NCBI RefSeq assembly: GCF_014646255.1
Contig: NZ_BMNC01000001.1
Location: 248,001 to 312,000, forward strand
Length of the DNA stretch: 64,000 nucleotides
Direction: 5' to 3'
Source: Lentzea pudingi
GTDB lineage: Bacteria > Actinomycetota > Actinomycetes > Mycobacteriales > Pseudonocardiaceae
Positions within the stretch are counted from its first letter, which is position 1. Every line of letters starts with the position of its first letter. The notes beneath the pieces were generated by a model that did not search any database, was not told the DNA's origin, and was given only the letters and a program-made list of their open reading frames with translations. Positions 46,372 through 55,119 of this stretch are shown here, one piece after another. The position numbers were made by a program, and so were the translations under genes.

Positions 46372-49300
46372 ATGCGGGTCCGCATGACCGTTCAGGAGAA
46401 CGGGTTCTCCGCGCGGGACGTGGTGCTCGAGTGCGAGGCCGGCGACCTGGTGGGTGACGTTCTCCACCTCCTGCGCGCGGAGCTGCGCGGCGGTGGTGCG
46501 CCGCTGGTCGACGGCCTCCCGCTCGACCCGGCCCAACGAGTTTCCACGTCACCGCTCAAGAACGGCGCGGTCGTCACGACGGAACCGTCCTTCGCCCGGC
46601 GGCCGGCCGCGTCCGGCGCGGTGTTGCGGGTGATCTCCGGTGAGGACACCGATCTCGCGGTACCGCTGAGGCCCGGTGTCCCGGTCAGGGTCGGCCGCGG
46701 GTCCGAAGTGGACGTCGACCTCGCCGACCTCGACGTCTCCCGCCTGCACTGCGAACTGCGGTGGGACGGGCGGACCGCGCGGGTCGCAGACCTGGGCTCC
46801 CGCAACCACACCTTCGTCTCCGGCCGTGAGGTCAAGGGCGAGCAGGTGGTCGGTCCGGACGAGTACGTGCAGGCCGGCGGCACGAGGCTGGTGGTGGACC
46901 GGACGGGGTTCCGCCCCGCCGAGGTCGAGGACGACGGTGAGGGCGGCCTGCGGGTGGCCCGCGCGCCGAGGGTGCGGCCCAGACCGTGGGCCGGTGCCCA
47001 GATCGACTTCCCGCGCGAGCCGGAGCCGTTGCAGGAGAACGATTTCCCGATGCTCGTGCCGTTGCTGGGCACCGCGGCACTCGCTGTGGGTGCGCTGTTC
47101 ATCTCCCGCCACCTCGGTTACGTGCTGATCTCGATCGCGGTCGGGCTGATCGGCACGTTCGGGATGCGCTGGTGGTACAAGAGATCCCACCGCAGGCAGA
47201 CGGCTGCCCGGCTCGCCGCGCACGAGGCCAAGGTGGAGGTGCGCAGGACCGAACTGCAGGCCGCGGCCGACGAGGAAAGCGCGCACCTGCACGCCACACT
47301 TCCTTCCACAGCGAGCCTGATCGCCGTCGGGGCGGATCGGGATCACCGCCTGTGGCAACGGCAACGCCTCGACGACGACTGGCTGCACCTGCGGCTCGGC
47401 ACGACGAACCGGAAGACGTCCGCACGGCTGCGCGACGAGCCCGCCGGGTGCGAGATCCCGGTGCTTACCGGTGCGCCCCTGGGTCTGTCGCTGGCCGACC
47501 AGCCCGCGTTGGGTGTCGCGGGCATGCCGCACCAGACCATCCCGGTGGTCAACGCCCTGCTCGTCCAGTCGGCTGTCCTGCACGGACCGGACGAGCTGCG
47601 GATCGCCGTGATCGCACCGGGAGTGGACGACCTCGGGTGGGCGCGCTGGCTACCGCACGTGAAGGCCAGCTCCGGGGAACTGCGGGCCGCGTGGCGTGCC
47701 GAGCAGGTGGAGCCGCTCGTGGGCGCGTTGCTCGACCTGGTCCAGGACCGCGAGTCCACCGTCGCACCCCAGCACGTGGTCGTGCTGGTGGGCGCGTCGG
47801 AACTGCTGCGCGTCCCCGGCGTCACCGATCTGCTGGACCGCGGACCGGAGGCCGGCCTGCGGTTCCTCTGTGTGGACGGCGCGGCACACCAGTTGCCGTC
47901 GGTCTGCCGTGCCGTGCTCGATCTCGCCGGTGGCGTGCTGCGACGGGACCGCGACGACCCGCTGCCGTTCGCACCGGAGCGGGTGTCCCGTGCCGATGCC
48001 GAACGGGTGGCGCGCAGCCTCGCGCCGTTGCGCGTGGTCGGCCAGCGCACCGGCGGTGCGCTACCGGAGATCGTGCGGTCGCGGGACCTCATCGGCAAAC
48101 CGGACGCGGAAGCCGTGCGCGCGGCGTGGCGGCTCAAGCCGGCGGAGACCGCGGTGTGCGTCGGTGTGTCCAGCACGGGGAACTTCGTGCTGGACATCGT
48201 GCGCGACGGCCCGCACGCGGTCGTCGTGGGAACGACCCACGCGGGCAAGAGCGGGTTCTTGGTCACGCTGATCACCGGTCTCGCCGCGGTGAGCACCCCG
48301 GAACAGCTCAACTTCCTGTTCATCGACTACAAGGGCGGCGCGACCGTGCGGCGGCTGTCCCAGCTCCCGCACGTCGTCGGCGTGGCCGACAACCTCAGCG
48401 GTGATCCCACGCGGGTGCTGGCCGTGCTGCGGGCCGAGCTGGAACGACGGCAGCGGCAGCTCCGGTCGGCGAACGCGGAGAACATCGCGGAGTACCGCGC
48501 CAAGGCGTCGGTGAACCCCGCGCTGCCCCCGTTCCCGCGGCTCGTCGTGGTGGTCGACGAGCTCGCCGAGCTGAACGCCCGCCTGGACCAGGCGGTCGAC
48601 GAGCTCATCTCGGTCGCCCGCACCGGCGCGACGCTCGGTGTGCACCTCGTCCTCGCCACTCAGCTGCCCGGCGACGTCGCGGGCAAGATCACCGGCAACG
48701 TGGCCCTGCGCGTGTGCCTGCGGGTCGAGGAACGCGCGGAGAGCACGGACATCATCGGGAAGCCCCACGCGGCCGCAATCGGGCAGCACCAGCGCGGGCG
48801 CGCGTTCATCCTGCGCTCCAGCGTGCTGCACGAGGTGCAGACCGCTTTCTCGTCCTCCCCGGTGGTGGAGTCGGAGGCCGCGAACACGCTGCTGCACCCG
48901 CGGGAGTGGTGGCAGACCGACGTGCCGATGCGCGACGGCGACGTGACGAGCGCGTCCCGGACCGACGTGGACGACCTCGTGGAGGCGATCAGGGAGGCGG
49001 CCGACGGGCTCACCCCGCCGTTCGCGACGTGGGTCGACCCTCTGCCGGAAGTCGTCGGCCTCGACGAGATCCTGCTGACACGCCACCAGCTGCCGATCGG
49101 TGTGCAGGAAGTCCTCGCGGAGCAGGCGCACCGGCCGTTGACCTTGCCGTTGGGCACCGGCCACCTCGCGGTCGTCGGTGCCGCCCAGTCCGGCCGCACC
49201 AGCGCGTTGCGGGCGATGGCGGTCGGGCTGATGGACACCAACAGCCCGGACGAGGTGCACCTGCACGTCATCGACTCGTACCGCGGGCTCGCGGGCGCGC

Positions 49301-50463
49301 TGGCGTCGGCGCCGCACTGCGGTGTGGCCGTCGACGCGGACCAGACCTGGCGCGTCGACCGGCTGCTCACGCGGCTCGAGGCCGAGGTGGACGAGCGCCT
49401 GTCGTTGCTCGCGCGCAGGGGAGCCTCGAGCGTCGCCGAACTGTGGGCCACCGGAGGTGACGGGCCACCGCACCTGGTGCTGCTCGTCGACGGGCCGGAA
49501 GTGCTGATGGACGACTACGACCGCACCGACCGAGTGCTGCGGCTCCTGCGCCGGGGCGTCGCCGCGGGCTTGACGGCGTGCGTGGCGCTGCGCGAGTCCG
49601 AGGCCAAGCAGAAGCTGCTCGAACTGTGCCCGCACCGGCTGGTGCTCGCGCTGACCGACGACTCGCGGGGCGGCACGGTGGGTCTGCCGAGCAGGCGCAC
49701 GACCGTCGGCAACCCGGCGGGGCGCGGTGTCTGGATCGAGGACCGCTCCGAGGTGCAGGCACCGTTGCTGGCGGGTCAGTCGCAGCGCGACGTCGTGATC
49801 GCCGCCGCCGACGCGGCACGGGCTCGGTCGACCTCGATGCGGTCGGCGCCGATCACCGTCGACCCGTTGCCGGAGGACCTCTCCCTCGACCACCCCGTCA
49901 TGTCCGCTGTGGACGGTCGCGGCCACGCGGTGCTGGGTGTGGCGGGGGACAGGCTCGCCGCCGTCGGCGTGGACGTGCTGCGCGAGCACCGCACCCTGCT
50001 CGTCGCGGGACCACGCAGGTCCGGCCGCAGCACGGCGGTCTGCTCGATCGCGATCTCCCTTGCCAGGTCGGGCTTGCGCGTGGTCCTGGTCGGTGGCCGC
50101 AAGTCGCCCGCGTACGCGAACGCGGTGGCGCACGGCATCGACCTGGTCTCCGCGGAAGACCTTCCGTCCGATGTGGACGTTGTGGTCGTGGACGACGCCG
50201 ACCTCGCGGCCGACGACGCCGCGTTGGTGCGGGCGCCGGTCCTGGTCGGAGCGGTCGACGTCGAACGGGCCGGCATGGCGCCGTACGGCAACGAGCTGAT
50301 GAAGAGACTGGTGGCCGCTCGGGCGGGCGTACTGCTGTCGCCCCCTGGCGGCACGACGGCGCTGGGCGTGAAGGTACCGCGCCCGGCGGGCTTCTCGAAC
50401 CCGCCGGGACGCGCCTACCTCGTGCTGGACGGTGACATGGTCCTCGGGCAGGTACCGCGCTAG
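46372..50463 (+). CDS. EssC/EccC-like FtsK/SpoIIIE ATPase with FHA domain
   Basis: A 1363-residue protein. The N terminus may be a ubiquitin-like fold (RMTVQENGFSARDVVLEC). An FHA domain follows at ~100-165 (VPVRVGRGSEVDVDLADL, LHCELRWDG, LGSRNHTFVSG), then two membrane helices (~228-270) and three FtsK/SpoIIIE ATPase units. Unit 1 has an intact Walker A GTTHAGKS (~620). Units 2 and 3 have GAAQSGRTS (~936) and GPRRSGRST (~1212), with Arg for Lys, so they are probably inactive. FHA-TM-FtsK order is that of EssC of firmicute-type T7 secretion rather than mycobacterial EccC. GGAGGT precedes ATG 46372. WXG100-like genes follow on the opposite strand, so it should power their export. Confidence 0.93.
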   Translation: MRVRMTVQENGFSARDVVLECEAGDLVGDVLHLLRAELRGGGAPLVDGLPLDPAQRVSTSPLKNGAVVTTEPSFARRPAASGAVLRVISGEDTDLAVPLRPGVPVRVGRGSEVDVDLADLDVSRLHCELRWDGRTARVADLGSRNHTFVSGREVKGEQVVGPDEYVQAGGTRLVVDRTGFRPAEVEDDGEGGLRVARAPRVRPRPWAGAQIDFPREPEPLQENDFPMLVPLLGTAALAVGALFISRHLGYVLISIAVGLIGTFGMRWWYKRSHRRQTAARLAAHEAKVEVRRTELQAAADEESAHLHATLPSTASLIAVGADRDHRLWQRQRLDDDWLHLRLGTTNRKTSARLRDEPAGCEIPVLTGAPLGLSLADQPALGVAGMPHQTIPVVNALLVQSAVLHGPDELRIAVIAPGVDDLGWARWLPHVKASSGELRAAWRAEQVEPLVGALLDLVQDRESTVAPQHVVVLVGASELLRVPGVTDLLDRGPEAGLRFLCVDGAAHQLPSVCRAVLDLAGGVLRRDRDDPLPFAPERVSRADAERVARSLAPLRVVGQRTGGALPEIVRSRDLIGKPDAEAVRAAWRLKPAETAVCVGVSSTGNFVLDIVRDGPHAVVVGTTHAGKSGFLVTLITGLAAVSTPEQLNFLFIDYKGGATVRRLSQLPHVVGVADNLSGDPTRVLAVLRAELERRQRQLRSANAENIAEYRAKASVNPALPPFPRLVVVVDELAELNARLDQAVDELISVARTGATLGVHLVLATQLPGDVAGKITGNVALRVCLRVEERAESTDIIGKPHAAAIGQHQRGRAFILRSSVLHEVQTAFSSSPVVESEAANTLLHPREWWQTDVPMRDGDVTSASRTDVDDLVEAIREAADGLTPPFATWVDPLPEVVGLDEILLTRHQLPIGVQEVLAEQAHRPLTLPLGTGHLAVVGAAQSGRTSALRAMAVGLMDTNSPDEVHLHVIDSYRGLAGALASAPHCGVAVDADQTWRVDRLLTRLEAEVDERLSLLARRGASSVAELWATGGDGPPHLVLLVDGPEVLMDDYDRTDRVLRLLRRGVAAGLTACVALRESEAKQKLLELCPHRLVLALTDDSRGGTVGLPSRRTTVGNPAGRGVWIEDRSEVQAPLLAGQSQRDVVIAAADAARARSTSMRSAPITVDPLPEDLSLDHPVMSAVDGRGHAVLGVAGDRLAAVGVDVLREHRTLLVAGPRRSGRSTAVCSIAISLARSGLRVVLVGGRKSPAYANAVAHGIDLVSAEDLPSDVDVVVVDDADLAADDAALVRAPVLVGAVDVERAGMAPYGNELMKRLVAARAGVLLSPPGGTTALGVKVPRPAGFSNPPGRAYLVLDGDMVLGQVPR

Positions 50464-51035
50464 TCGAAGCGCAACGACTCCGCGATCGCGCCGAACACGT
50501 CCGCGAACAGGTCGGCGAGATCGCGGTTCGGCGTGAACAGCGACAGCACGGCGAACCGGCTGCTGTCGGGCACCGGCACGAAGTAGCGGTGCAGCAGCCC
50601 GCTACCGGTCCACCCGGTGCGGCGGAGGTCGACCTCGCACGTCGCCAGCACGCCCTCGCCCGCGGGCAGGTCGACCGTGCGGATGCTGATCTTCTCCGCC
50701 GAGCGCGCGTACAGGTCGTGCCGCAGGTCGGTGATGCTGACCGGAGGCGAGATCGCGAGCGTGGCGTTGGCGGTCAGCAACAACGGGGTGTCCTCGTCGC
50801 CGAGGAAGTCCGCGTAGAACCCGGCGAGCACGAGCCCCGTCTCGTCGGCCAGCGCGCGCAGCCCGGACGCCATCGGTGCCACGTGCCGCGCGATCCGTTC
50901 CGCGTCGACGCCGTCGCCCCACTGCTCCCTCGCCGTGCGGGTGAGTTCGGCGGTGACGTCGGGGTTGCGCGGGTCGATCTCCAGCCAGCCGCGCGGCATT
51001 CGGATGCTGACGGACCGCGTCACGGCGGAGGTCAT
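50460..51035 (-). CDS. Conserved protein of the T7-like locus
   Basis: The 191 residues start MTSAVTRSVSIRMPRGWLEI. The C-terminal half has strand-helix features (SGLLHRYFVPVPDSSRFAVL, LADLFADVFGAIAESLRF) that recall Mog1/PsbP-like folds; this is a weak pattern match. No membrane or signal segment is visible. The stop overlaps that of the FHA-FtsK gene tail to tail (CTAG). AGGGGAA lies before ATG 51035. It follows the large WXG-type gene by 10 bp in the same operon, so it may be a chaperone or accessory protein for that secreted product. Confidence 0.7.
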   Translation of the reverse strand: MTSAVTRSVSIRMPRGWLEIDPRNPDVTAELTRTAREQWGDGVDAERIARHVAPMASGLRALADETGLVLAGFYADFLGDEDTPLLLTANATLAISPPVSITDLRHDLYARSAEKISIRTVDLPAGEGVLATCEVDLRRTGWTGSGLLHRYFVPVPDSSRFAVLSLFTPNRDLADLFADVFGAIAESLRFD

Positions 51036-51045
51036 GAAGGTTCCC

Positions 51046-52488
51046 CTACTTTCCGAGCAGTGTGCGCACTGCGACGTGGTGGGCGCCATCCGCGAAGTCC
51101 TCGGCGGACTCCTCCTTGGCATCTCGGAGCATCTGAGCATCGCTCGTGGGGCCGTCCCCGAGCTTGCCGACCGATTTCTCGGTGTCCCGCACGCTCGACT
51201 CGACGCCTTCCAAGCCGTCATAGGCCTTAGCGGTGATCTTCGCGGCGTCGAGGGCGTTGGAAGGCTTGGGTGCCACTGTGACGGTCTCGTGCAGGATGGT
51301 GCGCGCATGGCCGCTTAGATGGCGGTTGTCCTCGTACGACAGGATCCGTTTGACCGGGCCTCCGAGCGACTGGAGGTCGTCGGAGGCGCCGAGGCGCATC
51401 CTGCCCGCCACCATCGTCGCCGCCGCCCCCGCGAGCTTCCACGTAGCCGCTGCCACCGCGTCACCACCGCGAACCCCGGTCCGCTGCTGCTCGGCTCGGC
51501 CGCCGAGTACCGCGGCCTTGGTCAAGACGGCAGCCACGCCCATGGCGTTGCCCACGGCGACGCCGGTTTTGAACCCACCGGCGATACCGGCCGCGATGCC
51601 GGCAGGACCACCGGCGATGCCCAGAAGCCCGCCGCCGACAGCGCAGATGATCGGCATCAGCGGTGCGACGTCGAGCAGCACGTCGCTGAACTTGTCCAGC
51701 ACGTTGAGGAAGTGGTCGAACTCGGGGGAGCGCACCACCCCGTTCCACCACTCACCGACGTGGTCGCCGATGTTCTTGTTCTGGATCCCCGCGTCACTCG
51801 CGTCGTCGATCTCGGCCGCGGCGCGCCGCCCCGCGTGCTCCCGCACCTCCCGCGCCGACTCCGCGAGCCGCCGGGCGGCCTGCTGCCGTGCCTCGGCGCC
51901 CGCGATCTGCCCGGCCGCGACACCCGAGCGGCCACGCGCGGCGGCCTCGGAGGCAGTGGCCCGCACCCGTTGTGCCTCGCTCTGCTCGGCCCGTGCCTGC
52001 TCCCGCGCCGCGCCGGCGACGTCCCCGGTGGCGGCGGCGAGCGTCTGGGCCGTCCGTGCGGCCGTCAAGGCGACCAGTGCGGCGTGGGCGGTCCGGCGGT
52101 GCTGCGCGCTCTCCTGATCTGCGGCTGCCTTGCGCGCCAACGCTCCCGTGCGTTCGGTGCCGGCTTCGCGGGCGTTCGTCTCGGCTTGGGCGGCGGTCCG
52201 TTGTGCGCTCTCCAGCTCGTCGGCGTAGCGCACCAGCGCGGACTCGGCGAGGGCGAAGGAGGTGCTGAGCTTGCGCAGGTCCGGCACCAGGTCGGCGACG
52301 CTCCTGCCGAATGCCTCGGCGGCGGCGCCGGTCCACTGCGCGCGGGAGAGGCCGCGGTTGATCGCGTCCAGCCGCTCGGACGCTTCGGTGACACCCAGGC
52401 TCACCGCGCCCAAGCGGTGGGCGACCTGCTGGACACCGGCCGGATCACCCGGCACCGGGTCGTCGTGCCCCAACGCGTCCCAGCTCAC
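51046..52488 (-). CDS. Large WXG100-like T7 secretion substrate candidate
   Basis: The 480-residue protein is helical in its first ~240 residues, with a WXG-type turn SRAQWTGAAAEAFGRSV near residue 45-60 and long Ala/Arg/Glu coiled-coil repeats. A Gly/Ala-rich membrane-active segment follows (~275-330: PLMPIICAVGGGLLGIAGGP, AGIAAGIAGGFKTGVAVG). The C terminus is polar. The layout resembles LXG/WXG-type T7 effectors or a PPE-like protein with a pore-like centre; no toxin domain is recognised at the end. GTG at 52488 overlaps the preceding small gene (GTGA), so the two probably form a pair. Confidence 0.7.
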   Translation of the reverse strand: MSWDALGHDDPVPGDPAGVQQVAHRLGAVSLGVTEASERLDAINRGLSRAQWTGAAAEAFGRSVADLVPDLRKLSTSFALAESALVRYADELESAQRTAAQAETNAREAGTERTGALARKAAADQESAQHRRTAHAALVALTAARTAQTLAAATGDVAGAAREQARAEQSEAQRVRATASEAAARGRSGVAAGQIAGAEARQQAARRLAESAREVREHAGRRAAAEIDDASDAGIQNKNIGDHVGEWWNGVVRSPEFDHFLNVLDKFSDVLLDVAPLMPIICAVGGGLLGIAGGPAGIAAGIAGGFKTGVAVGNAMGVAAVLTKAAVLGGRAEQQRTGVRGGDAVAAATWKLAGAAATMVAGRMRLGASDDLQSLGGPVKRILSYEDNRHLSGHARTILHETVTVAPKPSNALDAAKITAKAYDGLEGVESSVRDTEKSVGKLGDGPTSDAQMLRDAKEESAEDFADGAHHVAVRTLLGK

Positions 52489-52781
52489 TGCGCGCCCCCG
52501 ACCGACTGCCGGACCTCGTTCTCGACGAGCTCGTAGGTGGTGGCGGTGTCCCGCAGCGCGTCGAGGCACCGGTCAAGGTTCTCGATGACGCGCGCGCGTA
52601 CGTCACGCCAGTTCGACGAGAACTCGTCCACCGCCGCGCTCACGCGGTGGTCACCGCTGACGTCGGCGGGAAGGTCGTGGTGGCCTCCGGTGCGCGCCTC
52701 GAGATCGTCCCTGAGCGAGGCGATCGTGGAGACGAGCTCCGAGATCGCGGCCGGGTCGAAGGTGAAGCCGGTGCCTGTCAA
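52485..52781 (-). CDS. Small WXG100-like protein
   Basis: The 98-residue protein is the size of WXG100/ESAT-6 proteins and is nearly all helix. A turn-like SSNWRDVRARVIENLDRC lies in the middle; the canonical W-x-G Gly is replaced. The TTG at 52781 is chosen because GGGAGG precedes it by five bases; an ATG-started extension to 52856 would add 25 unrelated residues. It is translationally coupled to the larger WXG-type gene downstream. It is probably the small helical partner of that protein for export by the FHA-FtsK ATPase. Confidence 0.7.
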   Translation of the reverse strand: MTGTGFTFDPAAISELVSTIASLRDDLEARTGGHHDLPADVSGDHRVSAAVDEFSSNWRDVRARVIENLDRCLDALRDTATTYELVENEVRQSVGGAQ

Positions 52782-52871
52782 GCATGCCTCCCGAGTTGAC
52801 TTCGCAGGAGTCAGATCGGAGGCTTTCGCGCGGGCGTTACCGTGCACGGAACTCATGCCAGGTCAGGCAGA

Positions 52872-53135
52872 ATGAGTGGTGTGCCGGACAAGCTGACCGT
52901 CGACCTGCACCCGATCTTCCGCAGCGACCAGGACATCGCGCAGGCGATCCGTGCCGCGCTGTTCCGCGCGGCCGGGCAGCAGGTGCCACTGGTCGAGATC
53001 ATCACGGGCAAGGGGTCGGGCAAGCTCAGGAGCCGCGTGCTGGCGATGCTGAAGCAGCCGCACGTGAAGAAGCTCTACCGGCGCGTCGAGACGGCTCCCG
53101 GCAACGACGGGATGGTGCTCGTGCACCTGAGGTAG
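52872..53135 (+). CDS. Small Smr-domain protein
   Basis: This 87-residue protein is a stand-alone Smr domain. It has LTVDLHPIF (the DLH motif), then LVEIITGKGSGKLRSRVLAM with the HGxGxG-equivalent TGKGSGKL, and a C-terminal MVLVHL strand. Smr domains nick or bind branched nucleic acids, and bacterial ones also act in ribosome rescue. The 90-bp spacer to the divergent WXG-like gene has no clear promoter. A G-rich tandem repeat begins two bases after the stop. Confidence 0.85.
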   Translation: MSGVPDKLTVDLHPIFRSDQDIAQAIRAALFRAAGQQVPLVEIITGKGSGKLRSRVLAMLKQPHVKKLYRRVETAPGNDGMVLVHLR

Positions 53136-53137
53136 GA

Positions 53138-53221
53138 CGCTGGGGGTAGGGCGCTGGGGGTAGGGCGCTGGGGGTAGGGCGCTGGGGGTAGGGCGCTGGG
53201 GGTAGGGCGCTGGGGGTAGGG
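53138..53221. repeat. Tandem repeat, 6 x 14 bp CGCTGGGGGTAGGG
   Basis: Six perfect copies of CGCTGGGGGTAGGG fill 53138-53221. They occupy the whole gap between the Smr stop (53135) and the MHYT stop (53223-53225) and lie in no gene. Each unit has GGGGG and GGG tracts on the + strand, so several G-quadruplexes could form. Copies are identical, which suggests recent or ongoing slippage. A role in stopping convergent transcription is possible. Confidence 0.95.
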
Positions 53222-53222
53222 C

Positions 53223-53993
53223 TCAGCCCTGGCTGGTGCGCCGCATCACGCGGTCGAGGAGCTCGGCTTCCTCGCGGCTCTCCTCGTCCGAGGACGTGAG
53301 GGCGAGCAGGAAGATGATGACGACGCTGACGCCGGCCCCGCCGATGATCAGCGACGTGATCAGCTCCTGGGAGTTGCCGACGACGATCGACGCGCTGTGG
53401 TCGTGCGCCATGCTCATGGCGTACATGCCGGTGTAGTGCATGCCCGTGACGGCGACGCCCATCACCAGTGCGGCGCCGATGACGGCCGCGAAACCGCTCA
53501 CCTTGCGGGTGAACCAGAGGGCGACGGTGGAGGCGACCACGGCGATCACGACGGAGAGCGCCACGATGCCGGGGTTGTAGGAGACGTCCGCGTTGATCAC
53601 GATCGCGGCCATGCCGGTGTAGTGCATCGCGGCGACGCCGAGGCCGGTGACGAGGCCACCCGCGGCCAGCGGCCAGAAGCGCGTGTCGCCGTTGATGCCG
53701 TAGCGGCGCACCAGGAAGAGTCCGGCGGCGACCACCACGATGGCGACGAGCATGCTCAGCAACGTGATGGGGATGTCGTAGGAGACGTTCGCGCCCATCC
53801 ACGTGCCGAGCATCGCGGTGAAGTGCATGCCCCAGATGCCGAGTCCGCCGATGGACACCGCGGCCACGGCGATCCACCAGTTGCGCGTCGTCCTGTTGGC
53901 GTGCCGGGCACGTTCGGCGGAGAGAAGGCCCAAGACGGAACCCAGGCATGCCACCGCGTATGCCGCGAGCGGCGTCAACGTCCCCATCTCCAT
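53223..53993 (-). CDS. MHYT-domain membrane sensor protein
   Basis: The 256-residue protein has seven membrane helices and three MHYT-type motifs: GMHFTAM, AMHYTGM and GMHYTGMYAMSMAHDHS. The MHYT domain is thought to bind copper and sense O2, CO or NO. Most MHYT proteins carry a cytoplasmic output domain, but here only a short acidic tail (SSDEESREEAELLDRVMRR) follows the last helix. It should therefore signal through a partner. ATG at 53993. A B12-binding regulator and a SpoIIE phosphatase lie upstream on the same strand, 112 bp away. Confidence 0.88.
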   Translation of the reverse strand: MEMGTLTPLAAYAVACLGSVLGLLSAERARHANRTTRNWWIAVAAVSIGGLGIWGMHFTAMLGTWMGANVSYDIPITLLSMLVAIVVVAAGLFLVRRYGINGDTRFWPLAAGGLVTGLGVAAMHYTGMAAIVINADVSYNPGIVALSVVIAVVASTVALWFTRKVSGFAAVIGAALVMGVAVTGMHYTGMYAMSMAHDHSASIVVGNSQELITSLIIGGAGVSVVIIFLLALTSSDEESREEAELLDRVMRRTSQG

Positions 53994-54105
53994 GGCGGAG
54001 ATGAAAACATTTCGAATCTATTGAGCACAAGGCTGTCGCGGACAAAGAAACGTGACAACACGAAGCGCTATCGGACGGGCACGCCACGCGTCCGTCCACA
54101 CAGGA

Positions 54106-55119
54106 CTACTGTGCGTCTGCGCAGGACCGCAGCTTGAGCATCCGTTGTGCCCGTGGGAAATCACGCAGCTGCGCGGCGAGCAGGTCCAGCGTCGGTTCCA
54201 TGACCCGGCTCGGCACACCGCGGGCGTCGAGCACTTGACCGGTCCACGACAGGAACGTGTGGAACAGCGCGTCGTCGTTCATGTACAGGGCCGTGGCGAG
54301 GAACTCTACGATGTGGGCGAGGTCTTCGGCGGTGTGCTGACGCTGTTCGTCGCTATAGGACTTCATGGCGGGCAGGCACTCTTCGAGCTCGCGGTACACC
54401 GAGCGCACCAGGTCGCGTGCGCTGCGTGACACCAGCGTGTACTCCTGGTCGGCGAGGTGCGGCAGGTCGTCGATCGGCTGGTGCGGCGCGGAGGGTCGCG
54501 ACAACGTCTGAGACATGAGCATGTCCGCGGCCGACCGGGCGTCGGCGGCCCACGCGTTCGCGCCGAACCGCTTCGCGTGCCCGCCGTCCGTGCCGAACGC
54601 CGCCCCGCCCACCATCACCGGCACGCCCGTCGCCTGGCAGGCCGTCATCGTGGCGTGCGCGGCGGGCAGCCTCGTCGCGATCGAACTGGACAGCGCGACC
54701 ACGTCCGGCCCGGTGCGGTGCAGGTACGTGATCAGGTGTGGCGCCGGCACCTGCGCGCCGAGGTAGTCGACGGCGAAACCGCGTGCCGACAGCACTTCCG
54801 CGAGCAGGCGGGCGGGCAGCGCGTGCCACTCGCCGTCCACGCACGCCACCGTCACGCGGCCGTGCACGGGTTGCCGCCGGGGCCTCGTGATCGACAACGC
54901 GGTGACCGCGCGATCGTTGATCGCGGTGATCGCGTGCTCCTGGGCCACGCTGATCCGGTTCGCCGCCCACTCCCGGCCGACCCGCTGCTGCACGGCGCCG
55001 ATCACGTCGAGCAGCACGACCTCGTGGCCGTGGTCCTCGGCGGCGGCGAGCACCACGTCGGTCGCGCGGTGCTCGTCGCGGTCGAGCACCGCCTCCCACA
55101 GGTCGTCGACGGCCTTCAC
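54106..55119 (-). CDS. Cobalamin-binding-domain regulatory protein
   Basis: The 337-residue protein has an N-terminal helical cap (to ~80) with GREWAANRISVAQEHAITA, typical of B12-binding modules of CarH/methionine-synthase type. A Rossmann-like B12-binding domain follows at ~90-215 (VTVACVDGEWHALPARLLAE, FAVDYLGAQVPAPHLITYL, VALSSSI, GVPVMVGGAAFG). The cobalt-ligand motif is EWHALP in place of D-x-H-x-x-G; His is kept, Gly is not. The C-terminal ~110 residues are helical. No DNA-binding domain is seen, so it may sense light or redox through B12 and act on the coupled phosphatase. GTG 55119 has AGGAGG upstream and overlaps the phosphatase stop. Confidence 0.85.
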   Translation of the reverse strand: MKAVDDLWEAVLDRDEHRATDVVLAAAEDHGHEVVLLDVIGAVQQRVGREWAANRISVAQEHAITAINDRAVTALSITRPRRQPVHGRVTVACVDGEWHALPARLLAEVLSARGFAVDYLGAQVPAPHLITYLHRTGPDVVALSSSIATRLPAAHATMTACQATGVPVMVGGAAFGTDGGHAKRFGANAWAADARSAADMLMSQTLSRPSAPHQPIDDLPHLADQEYTLVSRSARDLVRSVYRELEECLPAMKSYSDEQRQHTAEDLAHIVEFLATALYMNDDALFHTFLSWTGQVLDARGVPSRVMEPTLDLLAAQLRDFPRAQRMLKLRSCADAQ

